Source of the DNA: Chitinophaga varians
GTDB taxonomy: Bacteria; Bacteroidota; Bacteroidia; Chitinophagales; Chitinophagaceae
NCBI RefSeq assembly: GCF_012641275.1
Contig: NZ_JABAIA010000002.1
Location: 434,001 to 498,000, forward strand
Length of the DNA stretch: 64,000 nucleotides
Direction: 5' to 3'
A program made the translations under genes and the position numbers. Under the pieces are notes generated by a model. It was given only the letters and a program-made list of their open reading frames with translations, did not search any database and had not been told where the DNA came from. Shown one piece after another: positions 8,571-17,389 of the stretch. Numbering within the stretch: the stretch's first letter is position 1; the number at the start of each line of letters is the position of its first letter.

Positions 8571-9578
8571 ATGAAAATAGCTATCAATGGATTCGGCCGT
8601 ATCGGAAGAATGACCCTCAGAGCTTTACAGCATAAAGACAATGTGGAAGTAGTAGCCATCAATGACCTGATGGGTGCTGACATCCTGGCCCACCTCTTCA
8701 AATATGACACCGCCCACGGGAAGTTTCCCGGCACTGTTTCCCATACAGACCAACACCTGATCGTTAACGGAAAAAAAATACTGCTGACCAACGAAAAAGA
8801 TCCCGCCAATTTGCCCTGGGGCAAACTGGATGTAGATATGGTGATCGAATCAACCGGAAGGTTTACCCATAAAGAACAGGCACAGGCCCACATCCGCGCC
8901 GGCGCCCGCCGCGTACTGATCACGGCACCGGCTTCCGGCGGTGTGAAAACCATCGTGGCAGGCGTGAATGAAGATATTATAGAGGCGACAGATGAAATTC
9001 TGTCTACCGCTTCCTGCACCACTAACTGTATCGCCCCTCCGCTGTTTTTGCTGGATAAGGCTTTCGGCATAGAATCCGGCTTTATGAGCACGGTACATGC
9101 CTTTACCATGGACCAGATGCTGCAGGACGGCCCGCATAAGGATTTCAGAAGAGCGAGAGCGGCCACGCAGTCTATTATACCTACCACCACCGGCGCAGCG
9201 AAAGCTATCGGTGATGTGTTGCCCGCGCTGAAAGGCAAACTGGACGGCTTCTCTTACCGTGTGCCCGTGATTGACGGCTCCATCGCTGAGTTGTCACTCG
9301 TACTGAAAAAAACGGCTACAGCTGCGGAAATCAATGCCCTGTTCAAACAACAGGCGGAAACAGATCTGAAAGGTATCCTCGAATACACGGAAGAACCTTT
9401 TGTATCTGCTGATATTGTGGGCAATACCCATTCATCTATCGTAGACGGCACCATGACAAGGGTGATCGGCAACCTGGTGAAGGTAGTGGCATGGTATGAT
9501 AATGAAGCCGGTATTTCCAACCGCATTGCGGAATTGGTGGCTAACGCGTCTTACGCTACAGTTGAAGCTCAGGGATAG
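8571..9578 (+). CDS. gap: Glyceraldehyde-3-phosphate dehydrogenase, type I
   Basis: This enzyme oxidises and phosphorylates glyceraldehyde 3-phosphate with NAD(P) in glycolysis/gluconeogenesis, in the cytoplasm. The 335-residue length is normal. The nucleotide-binding start INGFGRIGRMTLRAL is at residues 4-18, the active-site SCTTNC motif has its catalytic Cys at about residue 149, and the C-terminal WYDNEAGISNRI segment is typical. Start ATG 8571 was chosen over an upstream non-ATG start because it gives the canonical MKIAINGFGRIG terminus and fits the promoter. A strong bidirectional terminator follows. Bacteroidota often have several GAPDH copies, so this may or may not be the main glycolytic one. 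Confidence 0.96.
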   Translation: MKIAINGFGRIGRMTLRALQHKDNVEVVAINDLMGADILAHLFKYDTAHGKFPGTVSHTDQHLIVNGKKILLTNEKDPANLPWGKLDVDMVIESTGRFTHKEQAQAHIRAGARRVLITAPASGGVKTIVAGVNEDIIEATDEILSTASCTTNCIAPPLFLLDKAFGIESGFMSTVHAFTMDQMLQDGPHKDFRRARAATQSIIPTTTGAAKAIGDVLPALKGKLDGFSYRVPVIDGSIAELSLVLKKTATAAEINALFKQQAETDLKGILEYTEEPFVSADIVGNTHSSIVDGTMTRVIGNLVKVVAWYDNEAGISNRIAELVANASYATVEAQG

Positions 9579-9601
9579 TTAAACATTTTGGGTATAGATA
9601 A

Positions 9602-9640
9602 AAAAATCCCCCATTGATATTTTATCAATGGGGGATTTTT
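9602..9640. terminator. Bidirectional intrinsic terminator between GAPDH and locus A
   Basis: Perfect 18-base arms (9602-9619 and 9623-9640) around a 3-base loop, with A-tract on the left and T-tract on the right. It can end the GAPDH transcript and the convergent SusD transcript. Confidence 0.9.
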
Positions 9641-9657
9641 ATGTGATCAGCTATAGT

Positions 9658-11397
9658 TTACTGGTAGTTGTAATTGTTCCAGTAAGGCACAACGCCACGT
9701 TGGTTTGCGGGTACCCAGAAGATCGGAGAAGTGGTATTGTTTTCGTTGGCCACCTTCGCGAAGTTATCCGGATTGTTGGTCAGCTCCACGGTAGGATAGT
9801 GTACTCTCTCAGGCATCGGTTTCCATACGGAAGCATGCCAGGTGAAAGGCTCCAGTTTCGGGTGACGCGTCCTTCTCAGCTCCGCCCAGAGTTCATAAGG
9901 TTGCAGCAGGTTGAGGTGGATGTATTTTTGCTGCATCAGGATTTCCATTTTGTCTTCCAACGTAGGCGCTGCCAGGAATTTGGCTTTGATATTATCGCCC
10001 CAGCCGTAGACAATAGCGTCTGTTGGCTTGGAAGGATACAGTACGGAATCCAGTGTGCCACGTCCATAGGTGCTGAGCTGGTTGAGATAGTACCAGAAGT
10101 TAGTGGAATGCACCACTTCATCTTTGATATGCTCTTCAGCGGCTTTACCGGTATTGCCGAGGTTTTTCAGCGCAATCTCCGCCAACAGCAGGTCCAGTTC
10201 TCCCAATGTCACCATGTACACCGGCAGATTTTCATTACGGTGCAGCGTGATATGGCTATACATGGATTTAGCATTGGTAGACAGTGAGGAAGCCAGGTTA
10301 TCAGCAAAAGCGTAATACTTCTGCCCACTGTTATAGAGTGCTGTCTGCTCTTCGATATTGGCGGATACACCACGGTAGTCTTTGAATTTGGTGGGCATCG
10401 CCAGTACCGGCAGGCGTGGGTCGTCAATACCGGGTTGATAGGTAGAGTCACCGTAGTTCAACCGTTTCATGATGATATTGGGAATGAAAGCCGCATAGGT
10501 GTTTTCATAAAGACCACGTTGCCAGGTACCGCCACCAAGTACATCTATCTTGTACCACATGGTCCAGGTAAGATCGGTGGTAGGCAGCGGTTTGCCTAAT
10601 GCTTCCTGTATCAAAGGTTTGGCATATGCTTCATCCACACCGGCAATACGTACCAGCATTTTCAGGCGGGTGAAGTTGATGAATGCCACCCATTTGTTGA
10701 TATCTCCCTTAAACGCGTAATCCTGTTGCTGGAAAACTATTTTAGCGGGAGCGGACATCTGGCTGAAAGCTGTCGGCAGTGTGTTGACTAATCCGCCCAG
10801 GTCAGCGATGATTGACTGGTACACCTGTTTAGGGTCATCATACTTCGGGAAGAGGTATTGGGCACCGCCTTTTACGCCCTGAAAAGCGTCGAAGTAGGGG
10901 ATGGAGTTGAAGAAATCCACCAGTTTGCCGCATTGGTACAACTTCACGAAGGTGGCCAGTTTCAGGTATACATCGCCATCCTGTTTCAGTTGACCGGTAC
11001 GGAGTTCCACAGAGTCTTTAATGACTTCATAGTTTTTCAGTTTGGTATAACTGTTCTGAAAATAAGACTGGCCGGAGATGGGAAAATCATCGAAGCCGTT
11101 GCCGCTTACCAGGTCGTTATAGCTGCTGAACCAATCGTAACGATAGGAGATGTACCGTTGTGCCACCTGTTCATAGCCGGTAATGCTGGTGCCGCCATTG
11201 AGGAGGTAGTACCATTCTCCGTAGTCCTGTACAAATATTTTGTTGTTGGTGATCAGCTGTGTGAACAACCCCGGTACTACGTCGGTAACGGTGGCGTTCA
11301 GTTTGTCCGGATCATAGAACCGTTTCTCCACATCTTTTTTACACGCGGTGAAGGTGGCGGTCGCCATCATGGCTATATACAAGAATGATTTTTTCAT
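9658..11397 (-). CDS. SusD/RagB-family outer-membrane lipoprotein, locus A
   Basis: The 579-residue protein starts MKKSFLYIAMMATATFTACKKD, a lipoprotein signal with Cys19. SusD-type proteins cap the SusC barrel on the cell surface and bind the substrate. The helical TPR-like body and the C-terminal segment HLNLLQPYELWAELRRTRHPKL are typical; the overall form resembles the SusD-like_2 subgroup more than classical starch-binding SusD. It follows the SusC gene after an 18-base gap and is the last gene of locus A. No hydrolase accompanies the pair, so the substrate cannot be guessed. Confidence 0.92.
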   Translation of the reverse strand: MKKSFLYIAMMATATFTACKKDVEKRFYDPDKLNATVTDVVPGLFTQLITNNKIFVQDYGEWYYLLNGGTSITGYEQVAQRYISYRYDWFSSYNDLVSGNGFDDFPISGQSYFQNSYTKLKNYEVIKDSVELRTGQLKQDGDVYLKLATFVKLYQCGKLVDFFNSIPYFDAFQGVKGGAQYLFPKYDDPKQVYQSIIADLGGLVNTLPTAFSQMSAPAKIVFQQQDYAFKGDINKWVAFINFTRLKMLVRIAGVDEAYAKPLIQEALGKPLPTTDLTWTMWYKIDVLGGGTWQRGLYENTYAAFIPNIIMKRLNYGDSTYQPGIDDPRLPVLAMPTKFKDYRGVSANIEEQTALYNSGQKYYAFADNLASSLSTNAKSMYSHITLHRNENLPVYMVTLGELDLLLAEIALKNLGNTGKAAEEHIKDEVVHSTNFWYYLNQLSTYGRGTLDSVLYPSKPTDAIVYGWGDNIKAKFLAAPTLEDKMEILMQQKYIHLNLLQPYELWAELRRTRHPKLEPFTWHASVWKPMPERVHYPTVELTNNPDNFAKVANENNTTSPIFWVPANQRGVVPYWNNYNYQ

Positions 11398-11415
11398 GTT
11401 GTGTTTTTTTATGCG

Positions 11416-14400
11416 TTAGAAAGCAACGTTCAGTCCCAGGGAGAAAGTGCGCAGTGTTGGATAGATGCTGTTTTCTACATAGGAGTCTGCACCCAGCGCG
11501 CCTTCCGGATCAATGTTGGGAATGGATTTATAGAGATAAAACAGGTTACGTGCCGCAGCGGTGATAACCAGTTTTTGCAGTTTCGCACGTTTTACCAAAT
11601 CGCGTGGTACTTCATAGGAGAGAGCTACTTCCCTTACTTTGATATAGTTGTTTTTGTACAGGCGGTCTGGCGGGAATGAAGTGGCCAGGTCGTTGGCATA
11701 GCTCATGTAATAGCTGCTGGCATTGGTCATCTGCGTATTAGGAACAGACTTGCCGTTGGCGTCCAGCATTACACCCGGAAGAACGATACCATCGTGGTAT
11801 ACGCGGCCGTTTTGCGCGGCGGCAGGAGCAGGCTGGTTATGCTGCCATGGTACCATATTACCGCTGGCGTCATAGTAATAAGCAAGGCCGCCGTGTGCTT
11901 CATCCCTGTACTGAAGGGTGCTTTCCAGTTCACCTACGCCGGTGAGGCGGTTGTTGGTATAGGAGAAGATGGTACCGCCGGATTTGTAATCGAGACCGAT
12001 GCGGAGGTTGAAGTTCCTGTAGTTGAAGTCTGAGATGATACCGCCGTAGAATTTAGGCATGATGTTACCGGCAACGATCGACTTCTGGTTGTTGAGTGAA
12101 TACATGCCGTTAGAACCTACGATTTTGTTACCGGCATCATCGCGGAGGTAGTCGTACATCACGATTTCGCCGTACGGGCGTCCTTCATCCGCGTGAATGG
12201 AAGCAGCAGAGCCGTTGATCAGGTTGGAGATCGGGTTGTTGGTTACGCCTGGATAGAGACGCATTACTTTGGAACCCTGGCTGGCAGCGTTCACGGTGAT
12301 GTCCCATCTGTAGTTTTTACCGATGAGCGGCGTACCGGTGAGGCCCAGTTCCAGTCCCCATGCTTTCACGTCGCCCACGTTGATTTTAAGCCCTGTAGAG
12401 CTGGATGCGGGAGAGATAGGCAGGTTGAAGATCTGGTTGTAACGGTGATTGCTATACGCAGAGAAATCAATCGTCAGGCGGTTGTCTTTAAAGAAGGAGT
12501 TGTTGATACCGATTTCAAACTCTCTTTTACGTTCCGGTTTCAGTGCGCCGGGCAGGATGGCATCCGGCGGTGTGATAGAGAGCGCGGTGGTATTGGACAA
12601 CCGGGTGAAGCTATAGAGGTTGTTGGCGAAGTAACGGTTGGTACCGTTGCCCACATCGGCCCATGACAGGCGGAGGGTACCGCTGTTCATACCAGGGATA
12701 GCGAAACGTTCGGTATAGTTCCAGTTAAGGGCTACGCCGGGATAGAAGTATTTGTTGTTTTCAGGAGGCAGGGTAGAGTTCCAGTCCATACGGCCCTGTA
12801 ATTCGAGGGTAAGCTCGCTTTTCCAGGAGAGGGACGCGGAGCCCAGCCAGCTGTACAACACGTCGTTGCCACGGTTGAAGCTTCTGATCTGATACAGGTT
12901 GGCGGCAGACGGCGTACCGGATTCGTTGTTGAAAGAGTAGAGGTTTGCGAAGTTGAGACCGCCGATGGTGGAACTGCCGAGGTAGTCGGAAGACCGCAGG
13001 CGGTAGGCGCCACCGGTGTAGGCAAACAGGTGCAGCCTGTCCTGCATGAACGAGCGGTTGTAGTTCAGCAACGCCTGGTAGGTTTGTACGGTAGCGTTTT
13101 CTTTGGCGATACCGAAAGAACCGTCGGCAACGCTGGGCAGTATCCTGGTCACGCTCTTTTCGGTGGTGTAATTGGTGTTGTCATAGTCAAGTCCGGCCTG
13201 TCCCACGAGGAAGAGGTGCGGGGTGAAGTTCAGCGTTACTTTGGCAGACGTGATCATATGCACCTTATCGTCTTTCAGGGAGTTTTGGGAGCGGTCCCAC
13301 ATGAAGGCGCCCAGGTTGGAGAACGCGGTAGGCACGCCGGCGAGGGAGAGGTCTCGTTTATATCCCGTCTGATCGGTATAGAAGGGGTAGATCAGCTTAT
13401 AATCGTAATCCAGCGGCAGGCCCCAGGCTACAGAACCATCGTTGGAACCGCGGCGGTTCATGCTGGTGATGTTGTAGATATTGGAGATCACTTCGAAGCT
13501 GGCAAGATTGGAGGCTTTGTAGTTGGCGTTGAAGCTGAAGGTGTTTCTTTTCTGCCAGGAGTTGTCGCCGTTGATGTCTTTATAGTAGTAGTTGGTATAA
13601 GATGCACGCACGCTTCCTTTGTCGTTGCTGCCGGCGATGGCCACGTTACCGGTAGTGGAACGGCCGGTATTGAAGAGCGACAGGAAGTTGTTGGTGTGCG
13701 GTGAATTTTTTACTATGGAGCTATCGTAGAACATCGCGTTGGCGCCATCGAATTTAGGGCCGAAGCTAAAGCGTTTGTTAGGGATGGTCCTGATTTTCTG
13801 TCCATTCACGGTGGCATACACGGTATCGTAGATATTGTCACCGAGGCCGTACTGGTCCTGCAGTTTCAGGTAAGATACCGGTTGCTCGTTGGTGTATTGG
13901 ATAGAGCCGGTCATGCCCATACCGGTGCTGTTACGGCCGCTTTTGGTGGTGATGAGCACCACGCCGTTGGCCGCATCGCTGCCATACAGTACGGTAGCCT
14001 TCGCGCCTTTGAGGATAACCATGGATTCGATATCGGAAGGGTTGATATCGTTGATACCTGCGCCGTAATCGAAGCCCTGGCCTACGGAACCGCCGATAGA
14101 TGTTTTACGGTCGCTGAGGATAACACCGTCTACCACAAACATCGGGCGGATGTTCTGGTCGGGGTTCATACTGGCGGCGCCGCGGATATTGATTTTGATA
14201 CCGCCCTGTGGACCGGAAGCGCCCATGTTCACGCCTACGCCGGCAGCTTTACCGTAGAGAGCGAGGAAGGGGTTCATGGTGGTACCGGCTTTGGTCAGTT
14301 CTTCACCCTGGATGGTGCTGATAGCATATCCCAGTGTGCCTTTTGGGCGTTTGATACCGAGGGCGGTCACCACCATTTCATTGAGGCCGCTGGAGGCAGC

Positions 14401-15087
14401 GTGCAGTACCACGTTGACGGTGTTGGAGCTGCCCACGGTAACAGTGGTGGGCTGGAAGCCGATGGAGGAGAACACCAGTACCACGGTCCCCTGTGGCGCT
14501 TCAACGGAAAAGTGTCCGGAGGCGTCTGTGGCGCCACCGGTTTTAGTTCCTTTTACGAGGTAGGTAACACCGGGGATAGGGGTGCCGGTACTGTCCTTTA
14601 CGGTACCGGTTATTTTCCGTTTGTCCTGTGTAAACTCCGGGGCAGGCTCCTTTGTTTCTGCGCTGGTTTGTTTTTCTTTCAGCGCAATCACTTTGCCGAT
14701 GATTTCATACGAAAAGGGCTGGTCCTGGAAGATGGCTGCCAGGGTGCGTTCCAGCGAGGCGTTTTGCAGTTGTATATCTACCGGTTTGCTTTTTTTCAGC
14801 ATGATGTCTTCATACCAGAAACTGTATCCAGATTGTTTTTTGATGTCTTCAAAAACGCTCAGGAGAGATGCATGTTTCCGGGATAGTGTGATCTGTTGTG
14901 ACATAGACCTGGCACTGATTTGCAGGCAGGCTACTGTCAGCAACAAGGTGACTATTTTGAGTTGCATGATCAGTCTTTTTTTGAAGGTGAGATGTGCACC
15001 GGATTTGCCTGTAACAAGTGAACGGTCAGGCATGGTTGAGCGTAGCCCTGGCACACGGAAGGGCCTTGCATGCTGGCAATATTTCAT
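11416..15087 (-). CDS. SusC/RagA-type TonB-dependent receptor with STN domain, locus A
   Basis: Taken from ATG 15087 the protein is 1223 residues; a GTG at 15135 would add 16 residues without family support. An unusual basic stretch of about 40 residues precedes the real signal helix (MQLKIVTLLLTVACLQISA). Then follow an STN domain (about residues 70-125), a carboxypeptidase-regulatory-like beta domain (ITGTVKDSTGTPIPGVTYLVKG), the plug domain (MFVVDGVILSD, LKGAKATVLYGSDAANGVVLITTKSG) and the 22-strand barrel ending in Phe. The STN domain and the adjacent FecR/sigma genes mark it as a signal-transducing importer of the outer membrane. Confidence 0.95.
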   Translation of the reverse strand: MKYCQHARPFRVPGLRSTMPDRSLVTGKSGAHLTFKKRLIMQLKIVTLLLTVACLQISARSMSQQITLSRKHASLLSVFEDIKKQSGYSFWYEDIMLKKSKPVDIQLQNASLERTLAAIFQDQPFSYEIIGKVIALKEKQTSAETKEPAPEFTQDKRKITGTVKDSTGTPIPGVTYLVKGTKTGGATDASGHFSVEAPQGTVVLVFSSIGFQPTTVTVGSSNTVNVVLHAASSGLNEMVVTALGIKRPKGTLGYAISTIQGEELTKAGTTMNPFLALYGKAAGVGVNMGASGPQGGIKINIRGAASMNPDQNIRPMFVVDGVILSDRKTSIGGSVGQGFDYGAGINDINPSDIESMVILKGAKATVLYGSDAANGVVLITTKSGRNSTGMGMTGSIQYTNEQPVSYLKLQDQYGLGDNIYDTVYATVNGQKIRTIPNKRFSFGPKFDGANAMFYDSSIVKNSPHTNNFLSLFNTGRSTTGNVAIAGSNDKGSVRASYTNYYYKDINGDNSWQKRNTFSFNANYKASNLASFEVISNIYNITSMNRRGSNDGSVAWGLPLDYDYKLIYPFYTDQTGYKRDLSLAGVPTAFSNLGAFMWDRSQNSLKDDKVHMITSAKVTLNFTPHLFLVGQAGLDYDNTNYTTEKSVTRILPSVADGSFGIAKENATVQTYQALLNYNRSFMQDRLHLFAYTGGAYRLRSSDYLGSSTIGGLNFANLYSFNNESGTPSAANLYQIRSFNRGNDVLYSWLGSASLSWKSELTLELQGRMDWNSTLPPENNKYFYPGVALNWNYTERFAIPGMNSGTLRLSWADVGNGTNRYFANNLYSFTRLSNTTALSITPPDAILPGALKPERKREFEIGINNSFFKDNRLTIDFSAYSNHRYNQIFNLPISPASSSTGLKINVGDVKAWGLELGLTGTPLIGKNYRWDITVNAASQGSKVMRLYPGVTNNPISNLINGSAASIHADEGRPYGEIVMYDYLRDDAGNKIVGSNGMYSLNNQKSIVAGNIMPKFYGGIISDFNYRNFNLRIGLDYKSGGTIFSYTNNRLTGVGELESTLQYRDEAHGGLAYYYDASGNMVPWQHNQPAPAAAQNGRVYHDGIVLPGVMLDANGKSVPNTQMTNASSYYMSYANDLATSFPPDRLYKNNYIKVREVALSYEVPRDLVKRAKLQKLVITAAARNLFYLYKSIPNIDPEGALGADSYVENSIYPTLRTFSLGLNVAF

Positions 15088-15153
15088 ACATTTGGGATGT
15101 TTGAGTTGATAAAGTTGGATACAGAGAAGTGTCACACCGGCTCAGGCATTTTA

Positions 15154-15179
15154 CCAGGGGCGGGTGAGAGCGCTCCTGG
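15154..15179. other. Stem-loop in the FecR-SusC gap, locus A
   Basis: Nine-base arms (15154-15162, 15171-15179) with one mismatch or wobble. It lies in the gap between FecR and SusC, as do similar stem-loops in loci B, C and D. Confidence 0.5.
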
Positions 15180-15276
15180 TTTTTTATACCGTGCCGGCAC
15201 AGATCTCTTAGGGACCTTTGTGCATGTCGTACAATTTGATTTTGGTTGTGTTTTAAATAATGCTAAAGTTGTTTTA

Positions 15277-16440
15277 CTACATGACGATTAATTTTTCCTC
15301 TTCCAGTTTGAAATGAATCTTACTGATTTCTAACAAGCGTAAAAGTGCCGACAGATCTGCTGTTCTTGGGATGTCACCGGTGAAGGTACGGGTGGGAACC
15401 TCTCCTTTAAACACTACTTCAATATTGTACCAGCGTTCTACCTGTCGCATGATAGTGCGGATATCGGCGCTTCTGAAGGAGATGAGGCCGTTTTTCCAGG
15501 CTACAGCGAGGTCGGTATCGGCATGGTCGATGATTTCCATGGTGCCGTTTTCGTTGATCAGTGATTGTTGTCCTGGTTTAAGGAGATGATGGGCCGATTG
15601 CCGGCTTACCTTGACAGATCCCTGTAAAAGTGTTGTTTTGATGTTATTCTCATTGTTGTAGGCCATGATGTTGAAGCTGGTGCCGAGTACCGCCACGGCT
15701 GTTTCGCCGGTGGTGACAAAAAACGGCTGGGCAGCGTTGGGTTGGATTTCGAAGTAGGCTTCCCCGTTGAGGGTCACCTGCCTTGTTGGTCCGGTGAAGG
15801 TGGTGGGGTATTGCAGCGATGAAGCTGCGTTGAGCCATACCCGTGAGCCGTCGGGGAGTACGAGGCTGTATTGACCGCCTTTAGGGGTACGGAGCGTATT
15901 CCAGCTGACAGTGGCGTTGGCCGGGGCGGATGGTGATTTATAGATCAGCCGGCCGGCATTGGTTTGCAGGCTTACCTGTCCCTGTTGTGCTATCTGTCCG
16001 TTCATATTGCTGTCCAGTTCTATGGTTTGACCATTGGCCAGCGTGAGGATGGCTTTATCTGAGCCGGGCTGAAAAACTTTATGCTGTGCTGCTGCTACCG
16101 GCGCTGGTTTTTTACGTTGGCGCGTAAAGAGGATGGTGGCGCCGGCCAGTACCAGCAGCAGGATGGCTGCTGCGGCCCTGTAGCTTCTATAAAACGTTTT
16201 AGCTAACGAGGGTTTGATAACTTTTGCAGAGAGGATACGGGCCAGCATCGTATCTGACTGGGTGTCGAATACCGGTCGGTCTGTTTCAGCGGATTGTACC
16301 CATGCCTCTTCTATCATCCATTCGAGCTGTGCGTCCTGGTCATCGGAGCCAAGAAATGTCTTCAGCTCTTCCAGTTCAGCGGAAGTGGCCGTACGGGTGG
16401 TGTACTGGCTTAACAGGTATTTTAATCTGTTGTTGTCCAT
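15277..16440 (-). CDS. FecR-type anti-sigma factor, locus A
   Basis: The first in-frame ATG is 16440 (MDNNRLKYLLSQY), giving 387 residues. The cytoplasmic N-terminal part (1-80) would bind the sigma factor. One membrane helix lies at about residues 83-103 (AAAAILLLVLAGATILF). The periplasmic FecR domain contains LPDGSRVWLNAASSLQYP and EAYFEI, and the C-terminal DUF4974-like domain (residues 310-387) contacts the STN domain of SusC. In family models, a signal from substrate-bound SusC changes the anti-sigma factor and frees or activates the sigma factor. It lies between sigma and SusC genes. Confidence 0.94.
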   Translation of the reverse strand: MDNNRLKYLLSQYTTRTATSAELEELKTFLGSDDQDAQLEWMIEEAWVQSAETDRPVFDTQSDTMLARILSAKVIKPSLAKTFYRSYRAAAAILLLVLAGATILFTRQRKKPAPVAAAQHKVFQPGSDKAILTLANGQTIELDSNMNGQIAQQGQVSLQTNAGRLIYKSPSAPANATVSWNTLRTPKGGQYSLVLPDGSRVWLNAASSLQYPTTFTGPTRQVTLNGEAYFEIQPNAAQPFFVTTGETAVAVLGTSFNIMAYNNENNIKTTLLQGSVKVSRQSAHHLLKPGQQSLINENGTMEIIDHADTDLAVAWKNGLISFRSADIRTIMRQVERWYNIEVVFKGEVPTRTFTGDIPRTADLSALLRLLEISKIHFKLEEEKLIVM

Positions 16441-16524
16441 CTGCAAAAGTGCGTCTGTCTATATAGACAGCGGGAAGGGATAAAAAGAGGTAATGGGTAG
16501 AAAAAAAATTTTCAGGGAGCAGCA

Positions 16525-16639
16525 GGTGGTCATCTCCCGAAGGGAAATCGATATATAAGAAGTAAAAGCCGGGTTGGTCATCTTCCGGAAGAAAATCGAT
16601 ATAAAAAGAAAAGCCGGGTGGTCATCTCCCGAAGGAAAA
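16525..16639. repeat. Three imperfect direct repeats of about 45 bp between sigma and FecR genes, locus A
   Basis: The core GGTCATCTCCCGAAGG and a following AAATCGATATA recur with starts near 16528, 16576 and 16620 (spacings 48 and 44); the third copy lacks the ATCGATATA end. The second copy turns the core into the perfect palindrome TCTTCCGGAAGA. The array fills most of the non-coding gap between the two regulator genes. Confidence 0.75.
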
Positions 16640-16643
16640 ATAA

Positions 16644-17234
16644 TTATTTAGGCAGGAACAACAGCAGTAACAGGTTCGTTTCCGGATGTGTGAGCGCATA
16701 ACTGCGGATGGCCCGGAGCGCGAGCACCATGTGTTTTTTCACGGTTTCCCGGGAGATCGCCATCCGTTCTGCGATTTCAGCCTGTCGCAGGCCTTCATCA
16801 CGACTGAGCAGATACACCCGTTGTCTTTGTGCGGGCAGTTCTTCAATGGCTTCATCAATGATGCGGCGATAGCGGGCATCCATGGTTTCTTCAAACGGAT
16901 TGCCGGTATCGGCGGTGACAGTCATTTCCCACTGTTGTTTGTGTTCCAGTTCGCGGCCCAGTTTCTTAAGGAAAGAGAAGGTATAGTTTTTAGCCGTTGT
17001 ATAAAGATAGGGATGGAAATGGCTTACCTGGCTGAGTTTATCGCGCTTTTCCCAGATGCGGATAAAGACTTCCTGTACAATTTCTTCCGCCATGGACAGG
17101 GAGCCGGTGAGCTGAAATACAAAGGCGCCGAGTCTTTGGTGGTAGGCATGGAACAACCGGGCAAATGCGGCTTCATCGCCTTGCGATACTAATAATAGTA
17201 AATCGAGTTCACTATTTAATGGTTTATTGTCCAA
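16644..17234 (-). CDS. ECF-type RNA polymerase sigma factor, locus A
   Basis: A 196-residue sigma factor with region 2 (DEAAFARLFHAYHQRL, then AEEIVQEVFIRIWEKRDKL) and region 4 (LPAQRQRVYLLSRDEGLRQAEIAERMAISRETVKKHM). The frame begins at a TTG codon (17234); no in-frame ATG lies upstream, so the start is uncertain by a few residues. It is the first gene of locus A and should direct transcription of the SusC/SusD pair when released by the FecR protein. The hydrophobic C-terminal tail (LLLLLFLPK) is a common feature in Bacteroidota FecI-like sigma factors. Confidence 0.93.
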   Translation of the reverse strand: MDNKPLNSELDLLLLVSQGDEAAFARLFHAYHQRLGAFVFQLTGSLSMAEEIVQEVFIRIWEKRDKLSQVSHFHPYLYTTAKNYTFSFLKKLGRELEHKQQWEMTVTADTGNPFEETMDARYRRIIDEAIEELPAQRQRVYLLSRDEGLRQAEIAERMAISRETVKKHMVLALRAIRSYALTHPETNLLLLLFLPK

Positions 17235-17335
17235 ATGAAAAACTATAAACGGCTCTCTATTTTGGTTGATGACAGGATAAATATAGACAATTACGAATTA
17301 CCAAAACCGGAATGCGAAAAAATGCACATAAAAAT

Positions 17336-17373
17336 GCGAAGATCATACAGGGATTGCCTTGCATGACCTTCGC
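17336..17373 (-). terminator. Intrinsic terminator of the FAD oxidoreductase gene
   Basis: Read on the minus strand, 13-base arms (17361-17373 and 17336-17348) pair with two G-U wobbles and are followed by a T-rich stretch. It lies just after the stop codon at 17390. The same arms would have mismatches on the plus strand, so it works in the minus direction. Confidence 0.65.
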
Positions 17374-17389
17374 TTTGGTTAACGGGTTG

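Noticed and set aside
13882..14886. Open frame of 334 codons on the plus strand opposite SusC of locus A
   Set aside because: Antisense shadow of the plug and STN region of SusC.
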